A DNA stretch of 64,000 nt from Corynebacterium parakroppenstedtii. Lineage in GTDB: Bacteria > Actinomycetota > Actinomycetes > Mycobacteriales > Mycobacteriaceae. How positions within the stretch are numbered: position 1 is the first letter of the stretch; every line of letters begins with the position of its first letter. Both the position numbers and the translations under genes were made by a program. Positions 1 to 7,408 of the stretch are shown in pieces. The notes beneath the pieces are model-generated. The model searched no databases. It saw only the letters and a list, made by a program, of their open reading frames with translations, and was not told the DNA's origin. The DNA lies in NCBI RefSeq assembly GCF_019754935.1, contig NZ_JAGSOA010000002.1:186001-250000 (forward strand). Direction: 5' to 3'.

Positions 1-547
1 CTTTGGTGCCCTTCATTCCTTTCATATGGTCTGCTTCGATAGTGACTCCGGTGCCATCAGGAATTCTTTCGGTGCCAGCATCTTTTATTTCTTGCTGAAC
101 GACCCACTTGTGGTTTTTCACCGGCTTGCCACCATCCGTGGGCGTGTAATCCACCTCATATGTATAGGTGGAGAATGCTCCTGCGATCGTGGCCGTCGCG
201 CCCTTCATGCCCTTCATATGGTCAGCGGTCAACGTGACTGTGCTGCCGACGGGGTAGGTAGGGTGAGCATCAACCGTGATGCCTTCTGGTGCGCCACCGC
301 CGTCCATGGAATGATCCATCCCTTGGTGAGCGTCGTTGTCCTGAGAATCACTCGGCGCAGACGACTCTGACGTACTCGTTTCGGATGATGACGACTGCTG
401 AGACGCAGTGGTGGTTGCTGAGGTTGTGTCCTCGGATGACTGGTCAGAATCTTCATCGACCGTGCACCCGCTGAGAACGAGTGCACTGCTGACAGCGCCC
501 ACAGTGAGTAGTGAGGCAATACGGCTTCGGCGGCGTAATGAACGCAT
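1..547 (-). CDS. YdhK/DUF1541-family lipoprotein (partial, runs off left end)
   Basis: The reading frame from the ATG at 547 stays open to the window edge (182 codons seen). It starts with a basic n-region, a hydrophobic stretch and the lipobox LVLSGC (Cys about residue 28), so it should be a membrane-anchored lipoprotein. A Ser/Thr-rich linker follows, then a domain containing ADHMKGMKGA, a tyrosine-rich strand and NHKWV; the DHMKGMKG motif appears again at the left edge, so there are at least two tandem DUF1541 units as in Bacillus YdhK. The sequence AGAGGG lies just upstream of the ATG as ribosome binding site. The family has no firmly established function; copper or metal stress has been suggested for some members. 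The C-terminus is outside the window. Confidence 0.8.
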   Translation of the reverse strand, partial: MRSLRRRSRIASLLTVGAVSSALVLSGCTVDEDSDQSSEDTTSATTTASQQSSSSETSTSESSAPSDSQDNDAHQGMDHSMDGGGAPEGITVDAHPTYPVGSTVTLTADHMKGMKGATATIAGAFSTYTYEVDYTPTDGGKPVKNHKWVVQQEIKDAGTERIPDGTGVTIEADHMKGMKGTK

Positions 548-880
548 GATCCCTCTTCTTTTATTTCTTATACTTCGCTGTTCTATACCACTAATACGCC
601 CACTGTAATACGCCATTTTTCCCGAGGGTAGCGATTCACTTTTATTGCGCACCATTGTCGGCGCATCATCGTTCAGGCAAGATAATTCAACTTCGTGGGT
701 TACTTGCCGACGTGCGCATCGTCGACGTGCCGACGATGGAAGGGCTGATAACCGCATCGCTCACACGCGTGAGTGGCAGAAGAGAGGAAGACCCACAGCG
801 TCGAAACACAGCTAGCAGTCCGTCATCGGATCCGAGCGGAGTGGTGCGCCACTGGATCCCGAAGGAAAGCTATGCCAATC
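548..880. other. 333-bp stretch without a convincing gene
   Basis: This region separates the YdhK-like gene from a small unknown gene, both on the minus strand. The left part should hold the promoter of the lipoprotein gene (AT-rich, with TATAGA- and TATAAG-like hexamers within 50 bases of its start). An 86-codon plus-strand frame (655-915) has a TTG start, no ribosome binding site and an arginine/serine-rich composition, and is judged to be noise. Nothing else is recognised. Confidence 0.5.
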
Positions 881-1135
881 TCACGCCATGGGGTTATAGA
901 GTTTCGTATGAGTGACTAACACTTCGCGATCACCGGTGGGCTGTTGGAGTTCTTTATTCAGCTCCGCCATGACTGCTTCGCGTGCTCCGTCGTAGTCATC
1001 AAAAAAGCCGAGTACGTCACTATCTGATTTCTTTTCACCGTTATTCTTAACGACCACATAGGTGGCGGTGTCTGGAGCAGAAACCTGATGCTTAGTGTGG
1101 GTAAAAGGATCTCTATAGATGAATGACGTTGACAC
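881..1135 (-). CDS. small hypothetical protein (84 aa)
   Basis: GTG start at 1135, preceded by AGGAG nine bases upstream. The product is a soluble, mildly acidic 84-residue protein without signal peptide or membrane segment. The centre (KNNGEKKSDSDVLGFFDDYD) followed by an amphipathic EAVMAELNKEL helix looks like a compact alpha/beta fold. No family is recognised. It lies 157 bp downstream of the acyltransferase gene on the same strand, so it may be cotranscribed, although a weak hairpin at 1260-1278 lies between them. Existence is supported by the good ribosome binding site and normal amino-acid composition. Confidence 0.6.
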   Translation of the reverse strand: MSTSFIYRDPFTHTKHQVSAPDTATYVVVKNNGEKKSDSDVLGFFDDYDGAREAVMAELNKELQQPTGDREVLVTHTKLYNPMA

Positions 1136-1259
1136 GAATAATTCTCCTGAGTTCTAAGTCCAGATTGTTAGGGCAATCGCCGGAAACAAGTTTAGTAGTT
1201 AGTTCACCAAAAGTGGGCGCGTATACCCCTCTATTTAGTGTTATGACCAATTATTGATA

Positions 1260-1278
1260 CGGGACCGTTACAGTCCCG
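1260..1278 (-). terminator. weak hairpin after the acyltransferase gene
   Basis: CGGGAC (1260-1265), a 7-base loop and GTCCCG (1273-1278) form a perfect 6-bp stem just past the stop of the carnitine-acyltransferase-like gene. No clear U-run follows on the minus strand, so termination is only a possibility. Confidence 0.3.
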
Positions 1279-1292
1279 GCGTTCTAGCACCC

Positions 1293-3059
1293 TTATTCAT
1301 GGAGTGACGTGACAAAAGACCACAACAGGTCCGATGCTTGCGGAAGCGCATGAAGGAAATGATTAGGCTGATCAGCGCGTGAAGGATGCCACGTCACGCA
1401 ATACTCGAAGGACTCGGGCCGGGGCGTGTAGCTGATCCCAAAACCCTCCGGCACACTGGGCACAAAGGCATAGCGCACGAAATAATCGGCCCCACCAATT
1501 GATGTCGTGGAAAGGAAATCATATGTCGTTGCAGCAACACCCGGGTCGGTTAGAAACTCCGTCCCGGTGACCTCTTTGCCTTCTGCTTCCATAGCGGCGG
1601 CCGTAAACCGGAGACCCAAAAGGTGGCGATCAACGCCATCCCCACGCTTGCACGCCTTGACCCACGCTCGATGGGCGCCGAGGACATCGTCAAGATCCTG
1701 CCGCGTTGCCTCTCCACCAAGCAAAAGCGACGCGAATTTCACAGCTTGCGGAGTGACCGCACGCAAACACTCCGTGCGCCCGGCGCGATATTCACGCATG
1801 TCAACGGCTTCGTACACTCCTCGCGCCCGGCCGTAGATCAGGAGTTGCGCAATCGTCAAGATGAGCTGTTGCGCGGCGTCGGCACTAATTCGGAAGGGAA
1901 GCTGATCTGCCGGTGGGTGGGGGACCGTCACAATGCGTGTGGCGATATCGGCGAAATCCTGGGACACGTCACTGGCAGCTTCTTTGAGGACGGGGACGTC
2001 CTCATCTGGCCATTCCCAGGTCACTTCTTCCGGTGGGGGCGGCGTCTCAGAAGAGGTAGAAGCGGGAATAGTGACATCGTGCATACGACGTATCCCGGTG
2101 ACCAGCGTCGCGCCGTCCACGGTGGAGTGTTCCACGTTTAGGCTCAACCAGGAGTCGGCCAGGCTCATCTCGTAACTGATGGGTTTGCACGCCCAGCTGT
2201 GTCCCGGTTCGAATGCGGAGCGATGGAGGTGGTCGGCGCCGTCACGTACCTCGTCGGTCAGGGTGATGGTGAAGAGGAAGTTCGTCAGGCGTCGGTAGGT
2301 GTGTTGGTTGTGGGGCTGCTCGAGTGCTCGCTCCAGGATGGGGGCGAGAGTCTCGCTACCGACGGCTGACGGTACGGCAAAGTCGAGGTCAGCAGGGGTC
2401 TGCTCACGTGATTCAGGTTTGTCATTACCGGGGCGAATAATTGCGTTGATCGACGCCGCGAGGGAATCGACATCGCGGAGTGAGCCGTCTTGATCGGTCA
2501 CGGGCACGGCGAAGAGTCGCCCTGCCCAGAACACGCCTATTTCTCGATCGCGGTCACCCAATTCGGCCCGATGAATTGTGTCGAGGTCGGACTGTGGATG
2601 GCGTATTCCGCCATCAAAACACTGCCATTGGTCCATCGTGGTGGGGTTTCCGCGGGCATCGGTTTCCTGAGGAGTGGTGCCCCGGGCTTGGTCGAGGTGA
2701 ATGGTGGCGGCGCGGTAGATGAACTCCGCTGCCCGGCCAACTTCCGGAGTAGAAGACAAGAAACCCGGGTTGATCTGGAACGACACGTTCGTACTGTGAA
2801 GCAATGAGGTGCGCGTCGAGAGGTAGCCGCGTAACCATTCCGCCGAAAACCAGCTTCGGCCCGCCTCTCGCTCTGTGGCCGCGAACTTTTCAAGTTCGGC
2901 CTGAATTTCTGGCCCCGAATGCTGCAAGAAAACTGAACCCGCGGTGCGCGTGGTGTCCACGACGTCCGCGGGTGCGACTGCACGAGCAGCGGAAACGAGC
3001 GCTGCGACAGTCTGTTCAAGTGAAGGCAGGGGAAGAGTTTTCGGTTCCGGTGCGGTCAT
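1293..3059 (-). CDS. choline/carnitine O-acyltransferase family protein
   Basis: About 588 aa from the ATG at 3059; an upstream in-frame start at 3140 would add 27 residues that do not resemble the family. The N-terminus (TLPLPSLEQTV) matches the LPxLPVPxLEQTL opening of carnitine acyltransferases. The catalytic-histidine motif is present as NVEHSTVDG (family form EHSxxDG). Further family landmarks are YEAVDMREYRAGRTECLR (family YESxSxxxFxxGRTExxR, substrate/CoA pocket), LSTTSIGG, and VPSVPEGFGISYTP near the C-terminus. Members transfer acyl groups between CoA and carnitine or choline. The family is mainly eukaryotic and uncommon in bacteria. No carnitine transporter or CaiB-type gene is adjacent, so the true acceptor is unknown. 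The small gene at 881 lies downstream; a divergently regulated MFS exporter lies upstream. Confidence 0.85.
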   Translation of the reverse strand: MTAPEPKTLPLPSLEQTVAALVSAARAVAPADVVDTTRTAGSVFLQHSGPEIQAELEKFAATEREAGRSWFSAEWLRGYLSTRTSLLHSTNVSFQINPGFLSSTPEVGRAAEFIYRAATIHLDQARGTTPQETDARGNPTTMDQWQCFDGGIRHPQSDLDTIHRAELGDRDREIGVFWAGRLFAVPVTDQDGSLRDVDSLAASINAIIRPGNDKPESREQTPADLDFAVPSAVGSETLAPILERALEQPHNQHTYRRLTNFLFTITLTDEVRDGADHLHRSAFEPGHSWACKPISYEMSLADSWLSLNVEHSTVDGATLVTGIRRMHDVTIPASTSSETPPPPEEVTWEWPDEDVPVLKEAASDVSQDFADIATRIVTVPHPPADQLPFRISADAAQQLILTIAQLLIYGRARGVYEAVDMREYRAGRTECLRAVTPQAVKFASLLLGGEATRQDLDDVLGAHRAWVKACKRGDGVDRHLLGLRFTAAAMEAEGKEVTGTEFLTDPGVAATTYDFLSTTSIGGADYFVRYAFVPSVPEGFGISYTPRPESFEYCVTWHPSRADQPNHFLHALPQASDLLWSFVTSLHE

Positions 3060-3155
3060 GTATTTATTTTCTCTACCCGGCGAGCCGACGGACAACCCCC
3101 GCCGGCTATTTTCCACCCCCTTGCTGCACCCGATCGCCACTTTCCCTATAGCCGG

Positions 3156-4610
3156 CTACAGCCCTTCGGTGTCATGTGAATTGCTGAGCGTCCGTAGCCC
3201 GATAGCTGCCGTGACCGTGAGCAACCCAGCAATAATCGTGAAGGCGATGCGCTGCGAGTGGACGAATGTGTCAATGACGGCGTCGCTCCACGCCCCATGC
3301 GGAAGGTCCACACCAACCACGATCGCCATGACAGTACCGATAACCGCAACACCGATCGAGTTGCCGAGCTCCTGCGCGGTGTCGTTCAGTGCCGCGCCGA
3401 TCGAGGTGTGCTCTTCGGGCAGCGAACCAATCAATCCCACAGCAGCCGTAGTCATTACGGTCCGCATACCGATGGTCATGAGCAGCATTCCGGCCGCGCA
3501 CCAGGCGTAGTTCGTGCCAACACCGACCCACCACAAAACCAGGCTGACCAGGACGAATGCAGTACCAACGGCACAGGTAAAACGCTGTCCATACTTTTCA
3601 ACCATCTTATCGACGACGGGCCCAGCGGCCAGCATGCCGACGACGAAGGGCAGGTTTGCAACGCCCGCGACCCACGGACGCCATCCCCACGCGTATTGGT
3701 ACAGTTCGGCCGACGCGAACATGACCGCTGCCATGGCCAGCTGAGTTGCGACCTGTAGGATAGCGGAGCCGGTCAGGGTAGGGATCTGGAAGAATGACAG
3801 GTCCAGCATTGGGTCTTTAGCTGTGTGTTCCCGCCAGATGAAGGCGACGAGTGCGAGAACGGATCCGCCAAGGGATATCAGGGTTCGCGGAGCACCCCAC
3901 CCGAGTTCTGCACCGTTCGTCAACGCATAGAGCAACAGGCTGACGGCTAACCCGGAGAAGATGGCGCCGGCGAAGTCGATCGGGCCACTCTTTTTCGCTT
4001 GTGTGTCGTCGTGAACTAGTCCGAAGTAGACGCCTAACCAGGCGATTAACGTTGTCGGAGCATTGAGCATCAGCAGCCAATGCCAGTCCCAGTTTTCGAC
4101 GGCCAAACCTGACAGCACGGGTCCGATAGCGAAGCCCGCCATGGATACGGTGATGATCACGCCGATGGCTTTCCCGCGCAGGGCGTCGTCGTCAAACAAT
4201 CTAAAAACCAGAGACATGGTCAGTGGCGCAATGCCGGCGGCGAAGGCACCCGATAATGCGCGGATGGCGATGAGCTGCCCTGTGGTGTGGCAGAACATCA
4301 CGCATAATCCCGCGAGACCGAAGAGGGCCAGGCCCCACAATAAAGTTCGACGACGGCCGAGTCTGTCTCCCAGGGTCCCGCCGACCATGAGAAACGCGCC
4401 GAAGGTGAGTGAATAGGCGCTGACGATCCACTGCAGACCGGTGGAGGTGGAGCCGAGGTCGCGGCCGATGACGGGGAGGGCGATGTTCAGGATTGAGTTG
4501 TCGAGCATTTCGACGAGCATCGTGAGGCAGAGGCTGAGGAGGGCCGGCCACGCTTCGAGTAGCGATTGAGCTTTTCTGTCCTCCTGTGGAGGAGCCGTGA
4601 TGGTTGTCAT
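3156..4610 (-). CDS. MFS drug efflux transporter, DHA2 (EmrB/QacA) family
   Basis: 484 aa from the ATG at 4610, which has AGGA seven bases upstream; a longer frame to 4709 has no ribosome binding site and would run into the shared promoter region. The protein is almost entirely hydrophobic helices, consistent with 14 membrane segments. The MFS motif A is seen as LGDRLGRRR in the first cytoplasmic loop, and the opening helix has LVEMLDNSILNIALP, typical of proton-driven DHA2 multidrug exporters. It is divergent from a TetR regulator gene (start 4810) across a 200-bp gap with inverted repeats, the usual arrangement of a repressor-controlled efflux pump. The substrate cannot be told from the sequence. 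Confidence 0.9.
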   Translation of the reverse strand: MTTITAPPQEDRKAQSLLEAWPALLSLCLTMLVEMLDNSILNIALPVIGRDLGSTSTGLQWIVSAYSLTFGAFLMVGGTLGDRLGRRRTLLWGLALFGLAGLCVMFCHTTGQLIAIRALSGAFAAGIAPLTMSLVFRLFDDDALRGKAIGVIITVSMAGFAIGPVLSGLAVENWDWHWLLMLNAPTTLIAWLGVYFGLVHDDTQAKKSGPIDFAGAIFSGLAVSLLLYALTNGAELGWGAPRTLISLGGSVLALVAFIWREHTAKDPMLDLSFFQIPTLTGSAILQVATQLAMAAVMFASAELYQYAWGWRPWVAGVANLPFVVGMLAAGPVVDKMVEKYGQRFTCAVGTAFVLVSLVLWWVGVGTNYAWCAAGMLLMTIGMRTVMTTAAVGLIGSLPEEHTSIGAALNDTAQELGNSIGVAVIGTVMAIVVGVDLPHGAWSDAVIDTFVHSQRIAFTIIAGLLTVTAAIGLRTLSNSHDTEGL

Positions 4611-4719
4611 GAGTGTCCTTTGTTCGTGGTTGTGAGTTCGTGTTCGTGGAACAGATTCGTGAAAAGACTGATCGAGTACCGCATTCGTAGGGTCGAGCGC
4701 TATCGGCATCGACCGCTAT

Positions 4720-4769
4720 CGAATGACGTTCGGTTACTCGAATTTCGTTCGAATATAGAACGGCATTCG
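4720..4769. promoter_or_regulatory. candidate TetR operator
   Basis: CGAATGACGTTC (4720-4731) and GAACGGCATTCG (4758-4769) are inverted copies with one mismatch, 26 bases apart. The space between contains another GAA/TTC-rich partial palindrome (CGAATTTCGTTCG, 4739-4751). The site lies between the divergent MFS and TetR genes, upstream of the TetR -10 box. Autoregulation and control of the exporter are inferred. Confidence 0.5.
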
Positions 4770-4797
4770 TTTTGTGTCAAGGGGAGAGGCCGGCTGA

Positions 4798-4803
4798 TAC
4801 GAT
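4798..4803 (+). promoter_or_regulatory. -10 box TACGAT of tetR (leaderless start)
   Basis: TACGAT followed by 6 bases and the ATG at 4810; no Shine-Dalgarno sequence is present. Transcription should begin at or next to the start codon. Confidence 0.5.
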
Positions 4804-4809
4804 CGAGAC

Positions 4810-5637
4810 ATGCCCAGCAGCGAAAAGACAACCGGTCGGAAGCCGTCACCAGGTAAAAAGCTGCCCCCCTCGGTGCAACGACCATCGGCACGCCGATCGG
4901 CCAGGCGCGCGGTGCTGTCAGAAGAATCCATTATTCGCGTGGCAATTGCGCTTCTGGACCGTGATGGCGCGGACAAACTGACCTTGCGCAAGATTGCGTC
5001 TGAACTCGACGCCGGTGTTGCGAGTTTGTACTGGTACGCCAGTGGAAAAGATCAACTTCTCGCCATGGTGTCGGATGAACTGATCCGCAGAGCGATCGCA
5101 AAGAGTGAAGAACTTGAGCAGCGTGGTCTGCTGGCACCCGACGCTTTCTCTGAAGTGTCCTTTGCTGAGCCCCATCCCTCGACGGGTGACGCAGCGGCCG
5201 AGGCCTTGGCCCAGATTCGGCGCTTATTGTTGTGCCTCTTTGAACAAATGATTGAGCACCGTTGGCTCGCGCTTCAATTAATGAATAATGGCCCCGACCA
5301 GTGGTATGCGCTCCGGTTTTGGGAACTGATTGGCCGACAAATTCAACGGCTGGGTTTACATAAACGCGAAGAATTATTCGCTACCAACGCCGTCGTCAAT
5401 TATGCATCGGGAATTGGTGCGGAAGCGTCGAGCCACACAGGGCATAAAAACTTAGACCCGGCTGAAGCTGAGGAAGATATGCATGCTCAAATTAACGAAT
5501 GGGAACAACTAGATCCAGAAGAATTTCCGTTCGTCCACGATATCGTCGAGGAATTTACCGAGCATGATGATATTGCCGAGTACTCATACGGCTTAGAGTT
5601 GCTCCTCGGCGGACTGGAAAGGCAAACCTGGAAATAA
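4810..5637 (+). CDS. TetR family transcriptional regulator
   Basis: 275 aa. After a basic N-terminal tail of about 36 residues comes a TetR helix-turn-helix (LSEESIIRVAIALLDRDG, then KLTLRKIASELDAGVASLYW, about residues 37-85), including the hallmark LYWYASGKDQLL. The C-terminal part is alpha-helical and resembles the tetracycline-repressor-type ligand domain; the region from about residue 210 is rich in Glu and Asp. It is divergent from the DHA2 exporter and probably represses both it and itself through the inverted repeats at 4720-4769. The start is supported by a TANNNT box 6 bases upstream rather than a ribosome binding site. Ligand unknown. Confidence 0.9.
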   Translation: MPSSEKTTGRKPSPGKKLPPSVQRPSARRSARRAVLSEESIIRVAIALLDRDGADKLTLRKIASELDAGVASLYWYASGKDQLLAMVSDELIRRAIAKSEELEQRGLLAPDAFSEVSFAEPHPSTGDAAAEALAQIRRLLLCLFEQMIEHRWLALQLMNNGPDQWYALRFWELIGRQIQRLGLHKREELFATNAVVNYASGIGAEASSHTGHKNLDPAEAEEDMHAQINEWEQLDPEEFPFVHDIVEEFTEHDDIAEYSYGLELLLGGLERQTWK

Positions 5638-5644
5638 GCCTGGG

Positions 5645-5661
5645 CCCGTGGGGGAAACGGG
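5645..5661. terminator. short hairpin between convergent genes
   Basis: CCCGT (5645-5649) and ACGGG (5657-5661) flank a 7-base loop between the ends of tetR and the patatin gene. The stem is only 5 bp and lacks a U-run; it could act as a weak bidirectional terminator. Confidence 0.3.
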
Positions 5662-5668
5662 TTGCGGC

Positions 5669-6598
5669 CTACCCGCGTAAAAACTCCTCCCATTGCGGCC
5701 ATTCTCGCGCTACCTGGTCAACGCCCATCTCGTAAGACTTCTGTAATCTCTCCACGTTTCTCTCTTTATTGTGGACAGGCATCTGTTCGGGATAGAACAC
5801 CATTGCCCGCCCTTCCTTTTCCCATTGCGCTATTTTTTCTTTCGAACGGTTGTAACGTTCTGCTCGCTGAAGAATAGCTTCTGCAACAGCGGGTTGTTTG
5901 CGGAAATAACTCCGAATCAGACGGGCTTGTGACATGGGTTCCCGCCGAAATGATTTCGGACGAGTAAGAATGAAAAGGAATTTGGAATAACCATCTTCGA
6001 TGGCGGCATCATAGGCAAACCCGCCCGTCGGCCCCATCGCGCCGTCGTAATAGTCATGCCCGTCAACGTGGGCCACAGGCATAAAGAATGGGATTGTTGA
6101 GGACGCACGGGTATAGGCCGAAAGTTGTTCCAACGTCTGAACGTCGTCACGTCGCCACCATGTCATATCCCCGGTATCAGCACGTAGTGCTCCGAAAGCG
6201 AATTCGGGAGAACTTTTCATAAAGGCGTCGAAATCCATCTCTGCTATTTCGCCAGGCATAACGGATTCTGTGTAGATAAATTCAGTATTGAAATACCCTT
6301 TTCCTTTCGCGAAGGTCTTCCACCCTCCGAACCGGGGATCCTCAACGAAATCTACAAACGATGCCTTAGCTCTCCACCGATTCCTAATGAGGAAATTGAC
6401 AACATGCGTTGTTCCTGCTGATATTCCGCCGACCCACCCCGGATTAACCTTGTGGTCAATCAGCGCCTGAACGGCACCAACGGTGTAACTATTCCGCATT
6501 CCGCCACCTTCGAAAACAATGGCAACATCTGGGCAGTCCAGGGGAGAGTCGGACGTTCCCCACGGGGCGGTCGAGGGATCTTCAGCAGATGACGTCAT
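5669..6598 (-). CDS. patatin-like phospholipase
   Basis: 309 aa. It has the patatin oxyanion-hole motif EGGGMRNSYTVGAV (residues 30-43), the nucleophile elbow GISAG (Ser60) and the dyad aspartate in YDGAMG (Asp185), so the Ser/Asp catalytic pair of lipid acyl hydrolases is complete. The arrangement resembles E. coli YjjU-like proteins. No signal peptide or membrane segment is seen, so a cytosolic or peripheral role in phospholipid or acyl-ester hydrolysis is expected. Convergent with tetR and divergent from the thiamine operon. The start at 6598 is preceded by TATGCT 6 bases upstream, pointing to a leaderless mRNA. Confidence 0.88.
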   Translation of the reverse strand: MTSSAEDPSTAPWGTSDSPLDCPDVAIVFEGGGMRNSYTVGAVQALIDHKVNPGWVGGISAGTTHVVNFLIRNRWRAKASFVDFVEDPRFGGWKTFAKGKGYFNTEFIYTESVMPGEIAEMDFDAFMKSSPEFAFGALRADTGDMTWWRRDDVQTLEQLSAYTRASSTIPFFMPVAHVDGHDYYDGAMGPTGGFAYDAAIEDGYSKFLFILTRPKSFRREPMSQARLIRSYFRKQPAVAEAILQRAERYNRSKEKIAQWEKEGRAMVFYPEQMPVHNKERNVERLQKSYEMGVDQVAREWPQWEEFLRG

Positions 6599-6604
6599 AA
6601 ACTC

Positions 6605-6610
6605 AGCATA
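6605..6610 (-). promoter_or_regulatory. -10 box TATGCT of the patatin gene
   Basis: On the minus strand TATGCT is followed by 6 bases and the ATG at 6598. It sits inside a palindrome ACTCAG-N6-CTGAGT (6601-6618) shared with the thiamine-operon promoter, so a common regulator is possible. Confidence 0.5.
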
Positions 6611-6620
6611 ACCTGAGTGT

Positions 6621-6626
6621 TATCCT
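6621..6626 (+). promoter_or_regulatory. -10 box TATCCT of the thiamine operon
   Basis: TATCCT lies 9 bases before the 5' strand of the TPP riboswitch, placing the predicted transcription start just ahead of the aptamer. No good -35 hexamer is apparent. Confidence 0.4.
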
Positions 6627-6635
6627 CAGATCAGT

Positions 6636-6787
6636 ACTTCGCGGGAGCCCAGCATAGAGAGCTGAGAAAACATTTTTCCGTCACCGCGCGGATATCTTCG
6701 TTGTGCCGATATCGCGAACGGATACCACGTGCTGGGAAGAATGTTGACCGTATGAACCTGATCCGGGTTATACCGGCGATAGGGAGT
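6636..6787 (+). promoter_or_regulatory. TPP riboswitch (THI element) with enlarged P3 arm
   Basis: The conserved TPP-aptamer segments are visible: CTGAGA (6662-6667), TGAACCTGATCC (6753-6764), the CCGGGTTATACCGG hairpin (6763-6776) and the closing GGCGATAGGGAG. P1 can pair ACTTC (6636-6640) with GGAGT (6783-6787). The P3 arm is unusually long: CATTTTTCC (6671-6679) pairs with GGAAGAATG (6735-6743), and an inner GATATC/GATATC stem with flanking CGC/GCG lies between 6687 and 6716. The 3' end of the aptamer contains the AGGGAG that serves as ribosome binding site for ykoE, so translation should be blocked when TPP is bound. Confidence 0.9.
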
Positions 6788-6793
6788 AAAGCT

Positions 6794-7408
6794 GTGAGGA
6801 AAAACAAAAATACCGGTACTGCGCGTCCAGTCCGACGGTGGAGGGTCGTCGACATTATTACGGCAGCCGTGTTGGGCGTGGCAACGGGATTAATTTTCTG
6901 GGTTTGGAACGGCCTGGGCGGCGCATGGTACAGCGCTATCGAATCGCTACTACCCGGTTTTGGTGGGCTCGTGACCGGGGTTTGGCTGCTCGGCGGCGTG
7001 TTGGGCGGCTTGATCATTCGCAAGCCGGGTGCCGCCATCATGGTGGAAGTCATCGCCGCCATCATCTCTGCGGTACTGGGCAACCAGTGGGGGATCACCA
7101 CGGTGTATTCCGGTTTAGCCCAGGGGATCGGCGCTGAACTCGTCTTCATGGCGTTCATGTACGCCCGCTACACCTTGATAGTCGCCACGTTGTCTGGTGT
7201 GGGTGCGTCGGTCGTCGAGTGGTGTTACGAATGGGCATCGGGAAACTATGCCCGGTCGATCCAATACAACCTGATCTACCTCGTCTCCCTGTCCGTGTCG
7301 GGTGCCATTCTGGCCGGTGCTCTGGGCTTCTTCCTGGTTCGGGCGCTCGCGCGTGCGGGTGCGTTGGATCGCTTCGCTGCCGGGCGGGAAAGCACTGAGC
7401 TGGTCTAG
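6794..7408 (+). CDS. ykoE: ECF transporter S component for thiamine/HMP (YkoE)
   Basis: 204 aa from the GTG at 6794, seven bases after AGGGAG; longer in-frame starts (from 6617) would read through the riboswitch and are rejected. The protein is a hydrophobic bundle of about five to six helices beginning VVDIITAAVLGVATGLIFWV and containing the YkoE-type segments EVIAAIISAVLGNQWG and YSGLAQGIGAELVF. It is the substrate-binding membrane subunit of an energy-coupling-factor importer; the TPP riboswitch marks thiamine or its pyrimidine precursor as substrate. The stop codon overlaps the GTG of ykoD by one base. Confidence 0.9.
   Translation: MRKNKNTGTARPVRRWRVVDIITAAVLGVATGLIFWVWNGLGGAWYSAIESLLPGFGGLVTGVWLLGGVLGGLIIRKPGAAIMVEVIAAIISAVLGNQWGITTVYSGLAQGIGAELVFMAFMYARYTLIVATLSGVGASVVEWCYEWASGNYARSIQYNLIYLVSLSVSGAILAGALGFFLVRALARAGALDRFAAGRESTELV

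Noticed and set aside
655..915. 86-codon plus-strand frame with arginine-rich product
   Set aside because: TTG start, no ribosome binding site, no recognisable motif, and it runs into the end of the minus-strand gene at 881-1135.
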